Shown: positions 19,207 through 28,560, numbered from the stretch's first letter. The stretch is 64,000 nt of DNA from Thiobacillus denitrificans (GCA_020723405.1 DYIY01000003.1:241689-305688), one strand, 5' to 3'. The notes: generated from the letters alone by a model not told the origin. Numbers and translations: made by a program.

Positions 19207-19968
19207 TCAACCTCCGCCGGCCACGAACTCCCGTACCACGTGGGCCTGGCGGCGGGAGACGGGCAACGCTTCCGGCCAGTCCCGCAGGACCGCCAGCCAG
19301 CGCCCTTCCCCCTCGTCCGCCTGGCGGCGGAAGCCCAGCAGGTGGCGGCGGGCCACCAGGCAGTTGCGGTGGACGCGCAGGAATTCCTCGGCGAATTCCT
19401 CTTCCAGCTTCACCAGAGACTCGTCCAGCAGGTACTCCCGTTCCCGGGTGCGGGCGGTGACGTAGCGCAGCTCGGCGCGCAGGTACAGCACGTCGGCCAC
19501 GGGCACCCGCCACAGGCGGCCCGCTTCCTGGACCGGGAAGCAGGTGCGCCGGGGCGCCAGGTCCCGGGCATCGGCCGGGGCCAGGGGGCGGATGCGTGCC
19601 AGGGCTTCGCGCAGGCGTTCCAGGCGTACCGGCTTCAGGAGGTAATCCACCGCCCGCAGTTCGAAGGCCCGCAGGGCATGTTCGTCGTAGGCGGTGACGA
19701 AGATCACCGCCGGGGGATGGGGCAGGGAGACGATGTGGCGGGCCGCCTCCAGCCCGTTCATGCCGGGCATCTGGATGTCCAGCAGGATGGCGTCGGCGGG
19801 GGTGTCCGCCGCCCGGGCCAGGGCCAGTTCGCCGTTGCCCGCTTCGGCCACCACCTCCACCGCCGGGGCGCCGTCCAGGTCCTGGAGCAGGCTGGCGAGG
19901 CGGGCCCGGGCCAGGGCTTCGTCGTCGGCGACGATGACCCGCAGGGGGCGGTCAGCGGGCGGGGCCAC
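19207..19968 (-). CDS. algR: LytTR response regulator, AlgR type
   Basis: 253 residues. Receiver domain (about 9-125, phospho-acceptor in ILLDIQMPGMNG, Lys in YLLKPV) followed by a LytTR DNA-binding domain (about 145-245, with EFLRVHRNCLVAR). The GTG at 19968 lies 17 nt inside the upstream sensor gene. The algR-algZ pair next to argH and the hem genes matches the pseudomonad order argH-fimS-algR-hemC. AlgR controls alginate and type IV pilus genes there; the regulon here is not visible. Confidence 0.92.
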   Translation of the reverse strand: MAPPADRPLRVIVADDEALARARLASLLQDLDGAPAVEVVAEAGNGELALARAADTPADAILLDIQMPGMNGLEAARHIVSLPHPPAVIFVTAYDEHALRAFELRAVDYLLKPVRLERLREALARIRPLAPADARDLAPRRTCFPVQEAGRLWRVPVADVLYLRAELRYVTARTREREYLLDESLVKLEEEFAEEFLRVHRNCLVARRHLLGFRRQADEGEGRWLAVLRDWPEALPVSRRQAHVVREFVAGGG

Positions 19969-20998
19969 GGGGCGGATGCCGCAGGGGCATCACCAGTTGC
20001 ACCACGAACTCACCTCCCAGCCGGTGGGCCGACAGGCGCGCCTCGGCGTCAAAGTGCAGGGCCAGCCGTTCGCGGATGTTGGACAGGGCCATGCGGTTGC
20101 CCCGCCGGCCGGTGGCGGGGGGCGCGTCGCCTTCGCTGCCCAGGGGGTTGCGCACCACCACGGTGAGCTGGTCGTCCTTGACGAAGATGTCGACGCCGAT
20201 GCGGCCCCCGCCGGGGTTGGGCTCGATGCCGTGGCAGACTGCGTTTTCCAGCAGGGGTTGCAGGACCAGGGCCGGAACCTGGGCCTGGCCGGGTGCGTTG
20301 TCCGCCCGCCATTCCACGGCCAGCCGGTCGCCCAGGCGCAAGGCTTCCAGGTCCAGGTAGGCCCGGGCCAGTTCCACTTCCTTGCCCAGGGTGGAGAGCT
20401 GCCGGTTGTCGGCCATGAGCGTGCGGTACAACTCCGCCAGGTTCTCCAGGGCCGATTCGGCCCGCTTGGGGTCCGAACGGATCAGGGACAGTACGCTGTT
20501 CAGGCTGTTGAACAGGAAATGGGGGCGGATGCGCGCCTGAAGGGCCTGGAGACGGGCCTCGGCCAGGGCCGGGGAAAGCCGCCGGGCGCGCCAGTCCAGC
20601 CAGGCCAGCAGGACCATCCCCGCCATGCCGCCCAGGAGAGCGCTCCGCAACAGGGCCAGCCCCCCCAGGGCTGGATCAGTCAGATCCGGGTACTGGTGGA
20701 TCAGATAGGCGCTCCACAGCATGGCCAGCAGCGCGGGCAGGCCCACCCCCACGGCGACGAAGTGGCGATGGGGCCATGCCGCCAGGCGGGGCGACAGCAG
20801 GTAGAAGGCCAGCAGGCAGGTGAGCAGGGGGGGCTCCAGAAACGCGGCCATGTCCACGAACAGCCCGAAGGCGTCGAACACCCCCCGGGACTGGATCAGG
20901 GCCGCGCCCCAGGCCAGCCCCTGGGCGGCCACGGCCACCCGCAGGAGAATGCCCAGATTGCGGAAATCGGGCGGGGGAGGTGGGGTCTCCTTTGTCAT
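19952..20998 (-). CDS. algZ: LytS-type sensor histidine kinase, AlgZ/FimS type
   Basis: 348 residues. Four or more hydrophobic segments (about 15-145) form the membrane sensor. The His_kinase segment LQARIRPHFLFNSLNSVLSL carries the phospho-accepting His, and a short HATPase follows with LVLQPLLENAVCHGI and MALSNIRERLALHF. AlgZ partners the downstream AlgR. The start at 20998 is preceded by AAGGAT; notably this ribosome-binding site lies in the end of the inverted-repeat element at 21000-21217. Confidence 0.92.
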   Translation of the reverse strand: MTKETPPPPPDFRNLGILLRVAVAAQGLAWGAALIQSRGVFDAFGLFVDMAAFLEPPLLTCLLAFYLLSPRLAAWPHRHFVAVGVGLPALLAMLWSAYLIHQYPDLTDPALGGLALLRSALLGGMAGMVLLAWLDWRARRLSPALAEARLQALQARIRPHFLFNSLNSVLSLIRSDPKRAESALENLAELYRTLMADNRQLSTLGKEVELARAYLDLEALRLGDRLAVEWRADNAPGQAQVPALVLQPLLENAVCHGIEPNPGGGRIGVDIFVKDDQLTVVVRNPLGSEGDAPPATGRRGNRMALSNIRERLALHFDAEARLSAHRLGGEFVVQLVMPLRHPPRGPAR

Positions 20999-20999
20999 A

Positions 21000-21217
21000 A
21001 TCCTTGATTCCTCAGTTGACCGCTCCATAGATCTCGTCAAGCCGCAAGGATGTTGATTCTCGCACCTTCGATCACCGCTACGCGTCCGCCGGCATGACTG
21101 CGCGGGCATTTGGCTTTGTCGCCCCTCCTTGCAGGCCCCGGCCTGCGGCCTCGTCGCTTCGCGCCAACCACCCGCACAGCCACGCCTTCGGGCGTGTTCA
21201 GCCGAGGAATCAAGGAT
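21000..21217. repeat. MITE-like element with 20-bp terminal inverted repeats
   Basis: The left end ATCCTTGATTCCTCAGTTGA (21000-21019) is the reverse complement of 21198-21217 except for two mismatches, and 14 bp of it are perfect. The interior is GC-rich and encodes nothing convincing. A perfect UUCG-loop hairpin (CACGCC/GGCGTG, 21181-21196) lies just inside the right end. The element fills most of the gap between the divergent algZ and argH genes. Size and structure resemble a small non-autonomous mobile or intergenic repeat; no transposase is present and other copies cannot be checked here. Confidence 0.5.
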
Positions 21218-21254
21218 AATTCACACCTCATCGAAAAACTGCCACGCCGCCACC

Positions 21255-22661
21255 ATGAGTCAAGCTGAATCCTCCCCGTCCCCCGCCGCCTGGTCCGGCC
21301 GTTTCTCCGAACCGGTGTCGGAACGGGTGAAGCGCTACACCGCCTCCATTCCCTTCGACTGGCGCCTGGCCCCCTTCGACATCCAGGGTTCCCTGGCCCA
21401 TGCCGCCATGCTGCACAAGGTGGGCGTTCTCTCCGACCAGGACCTGGCCGACATCCGCCGGGGCCTGGGGGAGATCCTGGCCGACTTCGAAGCCGGCCGT
21501 TTCACCTGGAACCTGGACGACGAGGACATCCACTTCAACATCGAGCGGGCCCTGACGAAACAGGTCGGCGATGCCGGCAAGCGCCTGCATACGGGCCGCT
21601 CCCGCAACGACCAGGTGGCCACCGACGTGCGCCTCTGGCTGCGCGACGCCATCGACCGCCTGCAAGGCCTGATCCGGGCCGCCCGGCTCGCCCTGCTGGA
21701 CCAGGCGGAGGCCCACGCGGCCACGGTGATGCCCGGCTTCACCCATCTGCAGGCCGCCCAGCCGGTGACCTTCGGCCACCACCTCATGGCCTGGCAGGAA
21801 ATGCTGGCCCGGGACGCGGAGCGCCTGGCCGATTGCCGCAGGCGGGTCAACCGCCTGCCTCTGGGGGCGGCGGCCCTGGCCGGCACCAGCTATCCCATCG
21901 ACAGGGAGTTCGTGGCCCGGGAACTGGGCTTCGACGGGGTGTGCGAAAACTCCCTGGACGCGGTGTCGGATCGGGACTTCGCCATCGAATTCCTGGCCGC
22001 CGGCGCCTTGATCATGACCCATCTGTCGCGCATGTCCGAAGAATTGGTGATCTGGATGACGCCCCGTTTCGGCTTCATCGACCTGCCGGACCGTTTCTGC
22101 ACCGGCTCGTCCATCATGCCCCAGAAGAAGAACCCGGACGTGCCCGAACTGATGCGCGGCAAGACCGGGCGCATGAACGGCCACCTGATCGCCCTCCTCA
22201 CCCTGATGAAGGGCCAACCCCTGGCCTACAACAAGGACAACCAGGAGGACAAGGAACCCCTGTTCGACGCGGTGGACACCCTGGCCGACTCCCTGGCCAT
22301 CTTCGCCGAGATGGTGCCGGGCATCCTGGTGCGCGCCGAGCGCATGCGCCAGGCCGCCGTGGAAGGCTTCGCCACCGCCACCGACCTGGCCGACTACCTG
22401 GTGAAGAAGGGCCTGCCCTTCCGCGAGGCCCACGAGGCCGTGGCCCGGGCGGTGCGGGCGGCGGAGCTGAAGGGCTGCGACCTGGCCGACCTGGCCCTGG
22501 AGGAACTCCGCGCCTTCTCCCCCCTGGTGGCGGAGGACATCTATGCCGTGCTCACCCTGGAAGGTTCGGTCCAGGCCAGGAACCACATCGGCGGCACGGC
22601 GCCGGACCAGGTCCGGGCGGCGGTGGCCCGGGTGCGGGGCAGGCTGGCAGCGGGCCGGTGA
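21255..22661 (+). CDS. argH: Argininosuccinate lyase
   Basis: 468 residues. Cleaves argininosuccinate to arginine and fumarate, the last step of arginine synthesis. The fumarase/aspartase superfamily signature [15 protein letters not shown], the [13 protein letters not shown] segment and [13 protein letters not shown] are all intact. The start at 21255 (MSQAESS) is chosen from family length; the 42 upstream codons of the open frame run into the repeat element and are unlikely to be translated. Confidence 0.97.
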   Translation: MSQAESSPSPAAWSGRFSEPVSERVKRYTASIPFDWRLAPFDIQGSLAHAAMLHKVGVLSDQDLADIRRGLGEILADFEAGRFTWNLDDEDIHFNIERALTKQVGDAGKRLHTGRSRNDQVATDVRLWLRDAIDRLQGLIRAARLALLDQAEAHAATVMPGFTHLQAAQPVTFGHHLMAWQEMLARDAERLADCRRRVNRLPLGAAALAGTSYPIDREFVARELGFDGVCENSLDAVSDRDFAIEFLAAGALIMTHLSRMSEELVIWMTPRFGFIDLPDRFCTGSSIMPQKKNPDVPELMRGKTGRMNGHLIALLTLMKGQPLAYNKDNQEDKEPLFDAVDTLADSLAIFAEMVPGILVRAERMRQAAVEGFATATDLADYLVKKGLPFREAHEAVARAVRAAELKGCDLADLALEELRAFSPLVAEDIYAVLTLEGSVQARNHIGGTAPDQVRAAVARVRGRLAAGR

Positions 22662-22665
22662 CCGT

Positions 22666-22702
22666 TGGCCCCACCTGCCGCCATCGGCGGTCAATGGGCC
22701 AG
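22666..22702. terminator. Nested hairpin between convergent genes
   Basis: Outer arms TGGCCC/GGGCCA enclose an inner CCGCC/GGCGG hairpin in the 69-bp gap between argH and the citrate-synthase-like operon end. There is no U-tract, so a role in termination in either direction is only possible. Confidence 0.3.
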
Positions 22703-22730
22703 GGGGACGACCGGGCGTTGCAACGCCTGG

Positions 22731-23582
22731 TCAGCAACCGGTGGGCAGTGGGCGGGGAGGAATCCCGCAGTATTCGACATCGTCACAGCGCATGGGCAGG
22801 AAGGTGTCCGCCGGCCGGTCCCGCGCTTCGGCATAGCAGGCGTGGACCCCGCTGTTGACCCAGGCACTGTAGATGCGGGCGATCTCATGGCCCCGGTAGC
22901 CCTGGTCGGACAGGAACGCGGCCACGTAGCCGGCCAGGTTGATGCCCTCGCCGTGGTCCCGCCCGAGTACCGCGTCGATGCTCCAGGCCAGTTGCAGATG
23001 GGGTCCGTCGGGGCAGCCCAGTTCATGGGCCACCCGGGCCATCGCCGCGACCCGCTCATCGCCGGTGGCGATGGGCCTGGCATAGCCGACCAGCACCGGC
23101 CGGCCCTGGCCGGGAAGCCGGGCCAAGGCATCCGCGACGATGCGCTCCGCCGTCCAGCCGGCCCGCTGCCGGTCCAGGGCGGCGACGATGAAGGCGGTAG
23201 CCGCTTCCAGCACGCCGGGTCCGTACAGCCGCGAATCCGCCGCCAGGCACCCGGCCGCCACGGCCGCCGCCGGACTGGTGCGGGCGCTGCCGGCCAGGGC
23301 CCCGACCTGATTGCACCAGATGCGCGGGTCGGGCCAGGACAGGCAGATGAAGGTGGCTTCCAGCCAGTCGGCCAGGCGTCGCTCGGGAAGGCGCCCGGTG
23401 ACGTTGAGCAGCAGCACCTGGAAGAAGGAACAGTGGCCCACCAGGTCGTCCATCATGGAGTAGCCGTGGTTGTAGACCGCCTCGCCGATCACCCAGCCGC
23501 CCTTGCGGGTGCGGAAGATGCCCCGCCGGGCATCCCAGCAGGCGGTGTCGTCCACGTCCGGATCAGTCCCGTTCGATGACAT
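22731..23582 (-). CDS. Citrate-synthase-fold protein A, probably non-catalytic
   Basis: 283 residues, much shorter than ordinary citrate synthase (370-430). The fold is recognisable from SFFQVLLLNVTGRLP and GYARPIATGDERVAAMARVAHELG (counterpart of GFGHRVYKxxDPR). All three catalytic positions appear replaced: LHGG-type His becomes Tyr (SRLYGPG), the GFGHRV His becomes Ala (GYARPI), and the Asp of the PNVDFY-like strand becomes Ala-Gly (INLAGY). ATG at 23582 lies 20 nt inside the upstream paralogue, so the two are coupled. Last gene of the ThDP enzyme-TonB receptor-CS-like-CS-like operon. I do not know its function; a scaffold, allosteric or altered-substrate role is possible. Confidence 0.72.
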   Translation of the reverse strand: MSSNGTDPDVDDTACWDARRGIFRTRKGGWVIGEAVYNHGYSMMDDLVGHCSFFQVLLLNVTGRLPERRLADWLEATFICLSWPDPRIWCNQVGALAGSARTSPAAAVAAGCLAADSRLYGPGVLEAATAFIVAALDRQRAGWTAERIVADALARLPGQGRPVLVGYARPIATGDERVAAMARVAHELGCPDGPHLQLAWSIDAVLGRDHGEGINLAGYVAAFLSDQGYRGHEIARIYSAWVNSGVHACYAEARDRPADTFLPMRCDDVEYCGIPPRPLPTGC

Positions 23583-24372
23583 AGTGTTCGGCGTCCAGGA
23601 AGGGCATGGCGGTGATCGGCCGGCCCGCCATCTCCAGGCCGTGGGCGAGCAGGCCGGGGGCGCTGAATATCTGGTACAGGCCGGCCCCCTGGGTGCGGGA
23701 GAAACCCAGATCCAGGAGGGCGGCGGCGGCCACCCCCGGGTAGAGCCAGCCCATGCCCAGGGGGTTCAGGCCGGCGGCGGCGGCCTGGCCCCAGGCCAGG
23801 TGGGGGCCGGCCCCGGGCATGGCCGCCAGATGCCCGGCCAGCCGCGCCGCCATGGGGTCGATGCCGCCGAAGCGGCTGCCGAAGCCGGGTGCCGCGCGCC
23901 GGTCCCCCGGGCCGGCCGGGGCGGCGCTCTGCCAGGTCTCGGCCGGGGGGCGCGCCAGGTTGGCCGCCAGGAAACCCATGGCCGATTCGACCTCCTCGCC
24001 TCCCAGATGGGCGCCTCCCTGGACGGCCAGGGCGATGGGCAGGATGTCCGGCCGCCGGGTGCGGCCGATGCCGGCGTTCATGGCCGCCCGGGTGGCGGCG
24101 TGGCGGGGGCCCGGGTTGATCAGGGCGATCATCAGCCGTTCCAGCAGGTCGGCCTGGGCGGGATGGGGCAGTTCCCCCCGGAACAGCAGATAGAACACCT
24201 CGGCAAAACGCCGGCCGGCCATGAGCGCGTCCAGTTCATAGCCATGGCAATAGCAGTGCTCGGCCAGGTAGGGATTGCCCGGAGCCGGTCGCTCCAGCCA
24301 GAGGCGGGTGGCGGGCCGCTCGGCAAAACGCTCGCCGCGGCTCTTGACGCTGGGCTCCCGCGACCTGGCCAT
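23563..24372 (-). CDS. Citrate-synthase/citryl-CoA-lyase-like protein B
   Basis: 269 residues, close to the length of citryl-CoA lyases. The core matches that group: RFAEVFYLLFRGELPHPAQ, GGAHLGGEEV (His kept), GFGSRFGGIDPMAARLAGHL (the GFGH His is Ser) and AALLDLGF...GLLAHGLEM. The catalytic Asp region (LNPLGMGW) is not conserved. It is therefore either inactive or uses a changed mechanism. The ATG at 24372 follows the TonB receptor stop by 2 nt (TGACCATG); a longer in-frame extension would run into the receptor gene. Probably forms a heteromeric pair with protein A, as both are encoded with overlapping ends. Confidence 0.72.
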   Translation of the reverse strand: MARSREPSVKSRGERFAERPATRLWLERPAPGNPYLAEHCYCHGYELDALMAGRRFAEVFYLLFRGELPHPAQADLLERLMIALINPGPRHAATRAAMNAGIGRTRRPDILPIALAVQGGAHLGGEEVESAMGFLAANLARPPAETWQSAAPAGPGDRRAAPGFGSRFGGIDPMAARLAGHLAAMPGAGPHLAWGQAAAAGLNPLGMGWLYPGVAAAALLDLGFSRTQGAGLYQIFSAPGLLAHGLEMAGRPITAMPFLDAEHYVIERD

Positions 24373-24374
24373 GG

Positions 24375-26519
24375 TCAGTGGCGGTAGCGCAGTTCCAGCC
24401 AGACACTGCGTCCCGGCAGGGGGTAATCGTCCGGGATGGCCGCCGTGCCGAGGGCCGGGTTGTACAGGGTCGGTGCCCGGGCATCCACGTCGAACAGGTT
24501 GTGGACCGATGCCGCCAGTTCGAGACGGTCGGCTTTGAACTGGTGGCGCAGGGTCAGGTGGGTCAGGGTGTAGTCGTCGATGGGCGCGCGCGGATCCCCC
24601 GTTTCCCGTTTCATGTCCGCCACCCGATAGGCCTGGGCGGCCAGGACCCACTGGGGTGCCGGTTGCCAGGTGGCGCGCAGGGACGCCATCCGGCCCGGCG
24701 TATTGGGCACGGGGGTGCCGGTATCGCTGTTCTCCGAATGCTGCCAGGCGAAGCTCGCCGCCAGGGTCAAGGCCGGGGACAGCCGCCATTCCGCCTCCCA
24801 CTCCAGGCCGTGGCCGCGCCGGTTTTCGGTGTTCTGGGCGGTACTGGTCTGGCCGCCGGGGTCCGGCACGTAGTCGATCAGATCGGCGATGCGGTAATGG
24901 AACAGGTTGAGCCGGGTTTCCAGGGACGGGGCCGGACGATAGTCGAAGGCGATCTCGTAGGTGTCGATGGTTTCCGGCTGGAGGTCGGGGTTGCCCAGCA
25001 CCACGGGATTGTTCTGGGCATACAGTTCACCAAACGAAGGGGCCCGGAAGGCCCGGCCATAAAGGAGCTTGCTGGTGAGATCGTGGCGGGTGGACCAGAC
25101 CAGGGCCAGGCGCGGGTTGAGGGTGCCGCCGAAATCGGAGTAGTGGTCGTAACGCAATCCGGCGGTCAGTTCCCAGTCGGGCGCGAAGTTCCACTCGTCC
25201 TGGGCCGAAAGGTACATCACCGTGCGTTGTTTGTCGGGCAGGAACACGAAGGGGGTGCCGCTCACGTCGGTGAGGGTGCCCGTCACCACTCCGGGGCCGA
25301 AATTCTTGATCTCCTCGGCCTCCTCCTGCTCGTGTTTGATCCCCAGGCCGAAGCGCAGTTGATGCTGGGTCCAGCCATCGTAGAGGAAGACCCCTTCGGT
25401 CTCGGTGTAGCGGTCGAACACCGCCGGACGGCCGATGACCCCGTCGACGAAGGTGAAGGGACCGCCGCCGGCCGTGCCGATGTTGCCGTCCGCCCCGACC
25501 CACAGGGTGGCGCCGGCCGGGAACAACACGAATTCCGGGTAGTCGTTCAGGGCCCGGTGGCTGAAGCGGGCTTCCCCGGACCAGTTGCCGGCCCCGTTGA
25601 AGCGGTAGCGGACGTCGGCCTGGGTCAGGTCGGTATCCTGGCTGCCGCCGGGGTCCAGGGCCTGGGCCGCGCCGGCACCCACGCCGGCATCCATCAGCCG
25701 CCAGTGCCACAGGGACACATCCCAGGGGCCCCGCTCCAGCCGGAGTGTGGTGTTGAGCACGTCGTAACCCGTGGACAGGGCGCCCGGCGCCTGGCTGGCC
25801 GTGGTCAGGAAGAGGCTGTCGAAGACGCTTTGCAGGTCGGAGCCCACCACCCGGCCCGGGTCGCCGGTGGACCGGGTGTATTCCACATTGAGGCCCACCG
25901 CCCAGGCGCCCCACTGGCCGCCATACTGGCCCCAGGCCTCGCGCCGCCCGAAGGAACCGCCGCGGACGCCGGCCTCGGCACCGGCGAGGCCGGTCGCCTT
26001 CCGGGTGATGACGTTGATGACCCCGGCATAGGCGTCGGCGCCATAGACCGCCGAGCCCGGTCCGCGGATCACCTCGATGCGTTCGATGCCGGCCACCGGC
26101 AGGTGGAACAGGTTGGGCCGGGCACCGTTGTAGAAGTGGGTGATGGGCACGCCATCGCGCAGCAGGAGGACCTGGGGGGTCTGGTGGGTGCTCACGCCCC
26201 GGATGGACCAGTTGGGATTGAGGCGGTTGAATGCCGAGATGCCGGCATACAGGCCCGGCACCAGGGCCAGGGCCTCGTCCAGGGTGGTAGCACCCATCTC
26301 TTCCATGTCCCGGGCGGTGATGACGCTGGCCACCGCAGGGACGAGCCGCAGGGGTTTGGCCGATCCGGTGGCGATGCTGACGCTTTCCTCGTCGCCATAG
26401 AGCAGGGATAAATCCTCGCCGGCCGACGGGGTGTCCGCCGCCCGGACCGGCCCGCCCCAGGCCGGGAGGGATGCCAGCAGAATCCATGGCCAGGTCGGTT
26501 TGTGCTTGCCCGCAGTCAT
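24375..26519 (-). CDS. TonB-dependent outer-membrane receptor (copy 1)
   Basis: 714 residues. Signal peptide (about 1-27), plug domain (about 45-160, with SVITARDMEEMGATTLDEAL and IERIEVIRGPGSAVYGADAYAGVINVIT) and a C-terminal 22-strand barrel ending in an aromatic-rich strand (VWLELRYRH). The N terminus DLSLLYGDEESVSIATG is shared with the receptor at 35430-37574, which is also exactly 714 residues. Substrate not evident; the colicin I/siderophore-type plug suggests a metal complex or small organic acid chelate. GGAG precedes the ATG. Encoded 37 bp after the ThDP enzyme and 2 nt before citrate-synthase-like protein B. Confidence 0.92.
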   Translation of the reverse strand: MTAGKHKPTWPWILLASLPAWGGPVRAADTPSAGEDLSLLYGDEESVSIATGSAKPLRLVPAVASVITARDMEEMGATTLDEALALVPGLYAGISAFNRLNPNWSIRGVSTHQTPQVLLLRDGVPITHFYNGARPNLFHLPVAGIERIEVIRGPGSAVYGADAYAGVINVITRKATGLAGAEAGVRGGSFGRREAWGQYGGQWGAWAVGLNVEYTRSTGDPGRVVGSDLQSVFDSLFLTTASQAPGALSTGYDVLNTTLRLERGPWDVSLWHWRLMDAGVGAGAAQALDPGGSQDTDLTQADVRYRFNGAGNWSGEARFSHRALNDYPEFVLFPAGATLWVGADGNIGTAGGGPFTFVDGVIGRPAVFDRYTETEGVFLYDGWTQHQLRFGLGIKHEQEEAEEIKNFGPGVVTGTLTDVSGTPFVFLPDKQRTVMYLSAQDEWNFAPDWELTAGLRYDHYSDFGGTLNPRLALVWSTRHDLTSKLLYGRAFRAPSFGELYAQNNPVVLGNPDLQPETIDTYEIAFDYRPAPSLETRLNLFHYRIADLIDYVPDPGGQTSTAQNTENRRGHGLEWEAEWRLSPALTLAASFAWQHSENSDTGTPVPNTPGRMASLRATWQPAPQWVLAAQAYRVADMKRETGDPRAPIDDYTLTHLTLRHQFKADRLELAASVHNLFDVDARAPTLYNPALGTAAIPDDYPLPGRSVWLELRYRH

Positions 26520-26556
26520 GTCGTCTCCAAAACCCCATGTGCCCGGGGTGTTGCCA

Positions 26557-28413
26557 TTATGGCCGGGATTCTTCCGTTTGTTCCGTTCGGCGGGGCTGCA
26601 TGGAGCCGAGGGCCTTCATGCGCAGATTCATGGGCGGCACCATCTCGCCATCGATGCGCACGTCCAGCAGGGTCGGGCCCTTGCGCCGCAGGATGGCCGC
26701 CATGTCCAGGCAATCCAGATCGGCCGGAGCCTGGATGACGTAGGCCGGGATGTCCATGGCCTCGGCCAGTCGGCGGTAGTCGATGACCGGCAACTCGAAG
26801 GCGACCTGTTCCGCTCCGGCCAGGCGCTGGCCATGCTTGACCATGCCCAGGGCACTGTCGTTGAGGATCACGAACAGCACGGTGACCCCCAGGGTTTTGG
26901 CGACCGTGATCTCCTGGCCGTTCATCAGAAAACTGCCGTCGCCGGTCAGGCAGACCACCGGACAGCGCGGGTTGGCCAGGGCGGTGCCCACCGCGCCGCC
27001 GATGGCCCAGCCCATGGGAGCGAAATCCATGGTGACGCGCAGCCAGCCGCCATGATGGCCCCGCCGTGAGGGTTGCACCCATACGCCGTCAATCTGGGCA
27101 CGATGCAGGCGGCGATCGTTCACCTCCAGGCAATGGATGGCCCAGGCCGTGCTGTTGCCGGCGTCGGCCAGGAAGCGGGTGCTGGGCGGGCAGCGCCGGC
27201 CCAGCTCGAACATCAGGCGTTGCGGCTTGATGGGTGTGGCTTCCGAATGGAGATCGGGGTCGTCGCAATAGGGTTCCACCCCGGCGCAGTTCGGCAAGGC
27301 GGCCTGCGTCGGCGGGGTGGCCGAGGCATACAGGCGGCCCAGCAGGCGCTCGAACACCGACAGGATCCGGCCACGCACGTGCAGCCGTGCCATGGGGGAG
27401 CGCATCAGGTGTTCGGCGGAGACATCGATGTGCACCAGCCGCTCGTTGAGCACCGAGTCGCACCAGCCGCCGCTGGTCCATTCCCCCAGGCTGGTGCCGA
27501 TGGCCAGGATGAGGTCCACGTCGTCGCCGGTCAGCGCCGCCCAGGCGGCGGGGTGCCCGGCAAAGCCGAACACGCCGCGGTACAGGCGATGCTCCGGATT
27601 GATCAGGCCTTTGCCATCCGGAGTGCTGATGAGGGTGGCGCCGAGTTCCTCGGCCAGGGCCAGGATGACCCCCATGGATTCGCCGCAGCCGCCGCCGACC
27701 AGCATGACGACCCGGCGGGCCCCCCGCAGTTCGTGGCACAGACTGTCGATGGCGTTCTCGTCCAGGATGCTGGCCTCGGCCGTCTGGCGCAGGCGCAGGC
27801 GCAAATCGAAACTGGGCTCCGCCCTGGGCGCCGGGGCGCGCAGGATATCCACCGGAATCGACAGATGGGAAGGGGCGCGCGGTTCCTGGCAGGCCTGCAT
27901 GATGGCGCTGGTCAGCTTGGCCTCCAGTTGATCGGCATGGGCCACCAGGGAATTGAAACGGGTGCAATGCTCGAACATGCCCACCACGTTGATGCCGGCG
28001 CAGGAGGAATCCTGCAAGGCCCGCTTGCCGTGGGATGGCAAGGGCGGCTGGCCGGTGATGACCAGCATGGGAACACCGTTGTCGTAGGCACAGGCCACGC
28101 CGGTGATGAGGTTGGTGGCCCCCGGTCCGGAAGTGGCGCAACAGACGCCGATCCGGCCGCTTTCCCGGGCATAGCCGTCGGCCATGAAGGCAGCCCCGGC
28201 TTCGTGGCGGGCCACCACCGGTCTGGGGCCGCCCCGCCGCGCGCTTCGGGCCAGGGCGTTGTAAAGGGGTTCGATGGCGCCGCCGGGGACGCCGAACACG
28301 TACTCGACCCCGATCTGTTCCAGGTAGGCCACCAGCAGATCGGCCAACTGGAGTTCGTGACCGACCAAGACTTCACCTGTCCGGCCGTCGGCCGAGGACT
28401 GAATCGATGCCAC
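26557..28413 (-). CDS. ThDP-dependent enzyme of the acetolactate synthase superfamily
   Basis: 618 residues. Pyrimidine-binding domain (about 18-185, catalytic Glu 71 in RHEAGAAFMADGYAR), central domain (about 210-340) and ThDP/Mg domain (about 400-580, GDGSFLMNGQE...N). It is not the housekeeping IlvB: there is no small-subunit gene beside it, and its operon encodes a TonB receptor and two citrate-synthase-like proteins. Candidate activities include carboligation or decarboxylation of a 2-oxo acid. It starts with GTG at 28413, with AGGGAG about 12 nt upstream. It is first in the operon and probably controlled from the AT-rich region at 28484-28501. Confidence 0.85.
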   Translation of the reverse strand: MASIQSSADGRTGEVLVGHELQLADLLVAYLEQIGVEYVFGVPGGAIEPLYNALARSARRGGPRPVVARHEAGAAFMADGYARESGRIGVCCATSGPGATNLITGVACAYDNGVPMLVITGQPPLPSHGKRALQDSSCAGINVVGMFEHCTRFNSLVAHADQLEAKLTSAIMQACQEPRAPSHLSIPVDILRAPAPRAEPSFDLRLRLRQTAEASILDENAIDSLCHELRGARRVVMLVGGGCGESMGVILALAEELGATLISTPDGKGLINPEHRLYRGVFGFAGHPAAWAALTGDDVDLILAIGTSLGEWTSGGWCDSVLNERLVHIDVSAEHLMRSPMARLHVRGRILSVFERLLGRLYASATPPTQAALPNCAGVEPYCDDPDLHSEATPIKPQRLMFELGRRCPPSTRFLADAGNSTAWAIHCLEVNDRRLHRAQIDGVWVQPSRRGHHGGWLRVTMDFAPMGWAIGGAVGTALANPRCPVVCLTGDGSFLMNGQEITVAKTLGVTVLFVILNDSALGMVKHGQRLAGAEQVAFELPVIDYRRLAEAMDIPAYVIQAPADLDCLDMAAILRRKGPTLLDVRIDGEMVPPMNLRMKALGSMQPRRTEQTEESRP

Positions 28414-28483
28414 GGGGATCTTCGCTCCCTGAAAGCCCGGAATCGGGGACTGCCGGTTGTCTGTGCAGCAAAACCACTATGCT

Positions 28484-28501
28484 GAAAGTTATATTACTTT
28501 C
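28484..28501. promoter_or_regulatory. Palindromic operator-like site upstream of the ThDP operon
   Basis: GAAAGT-TATATT-ACTTTC has perfect 6-bp arms around an AT core, 70-90 bp before the GTG of the ThDP enzyme, in an otherwise GC-rich region. This is the most AT-rich part of the gap and fits an operator overlapping a promoter. The cognate regulator is not encoded in the operon. Confidence 0.4.
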
Positions 28502-28560
28502 GTAAAAGGGCAAGACGCCAGCCGGTGAAACCCCTCCGGGCCATCCCTGCTTTCAGGGCT

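Noticed and set aside
22731..24372. One citrate synthase split in two by a frameshift
   Set aside because: Each half contains its own complete set of citrate-synthase fold segments, so they are two paralogues rather than pieces of one protein.
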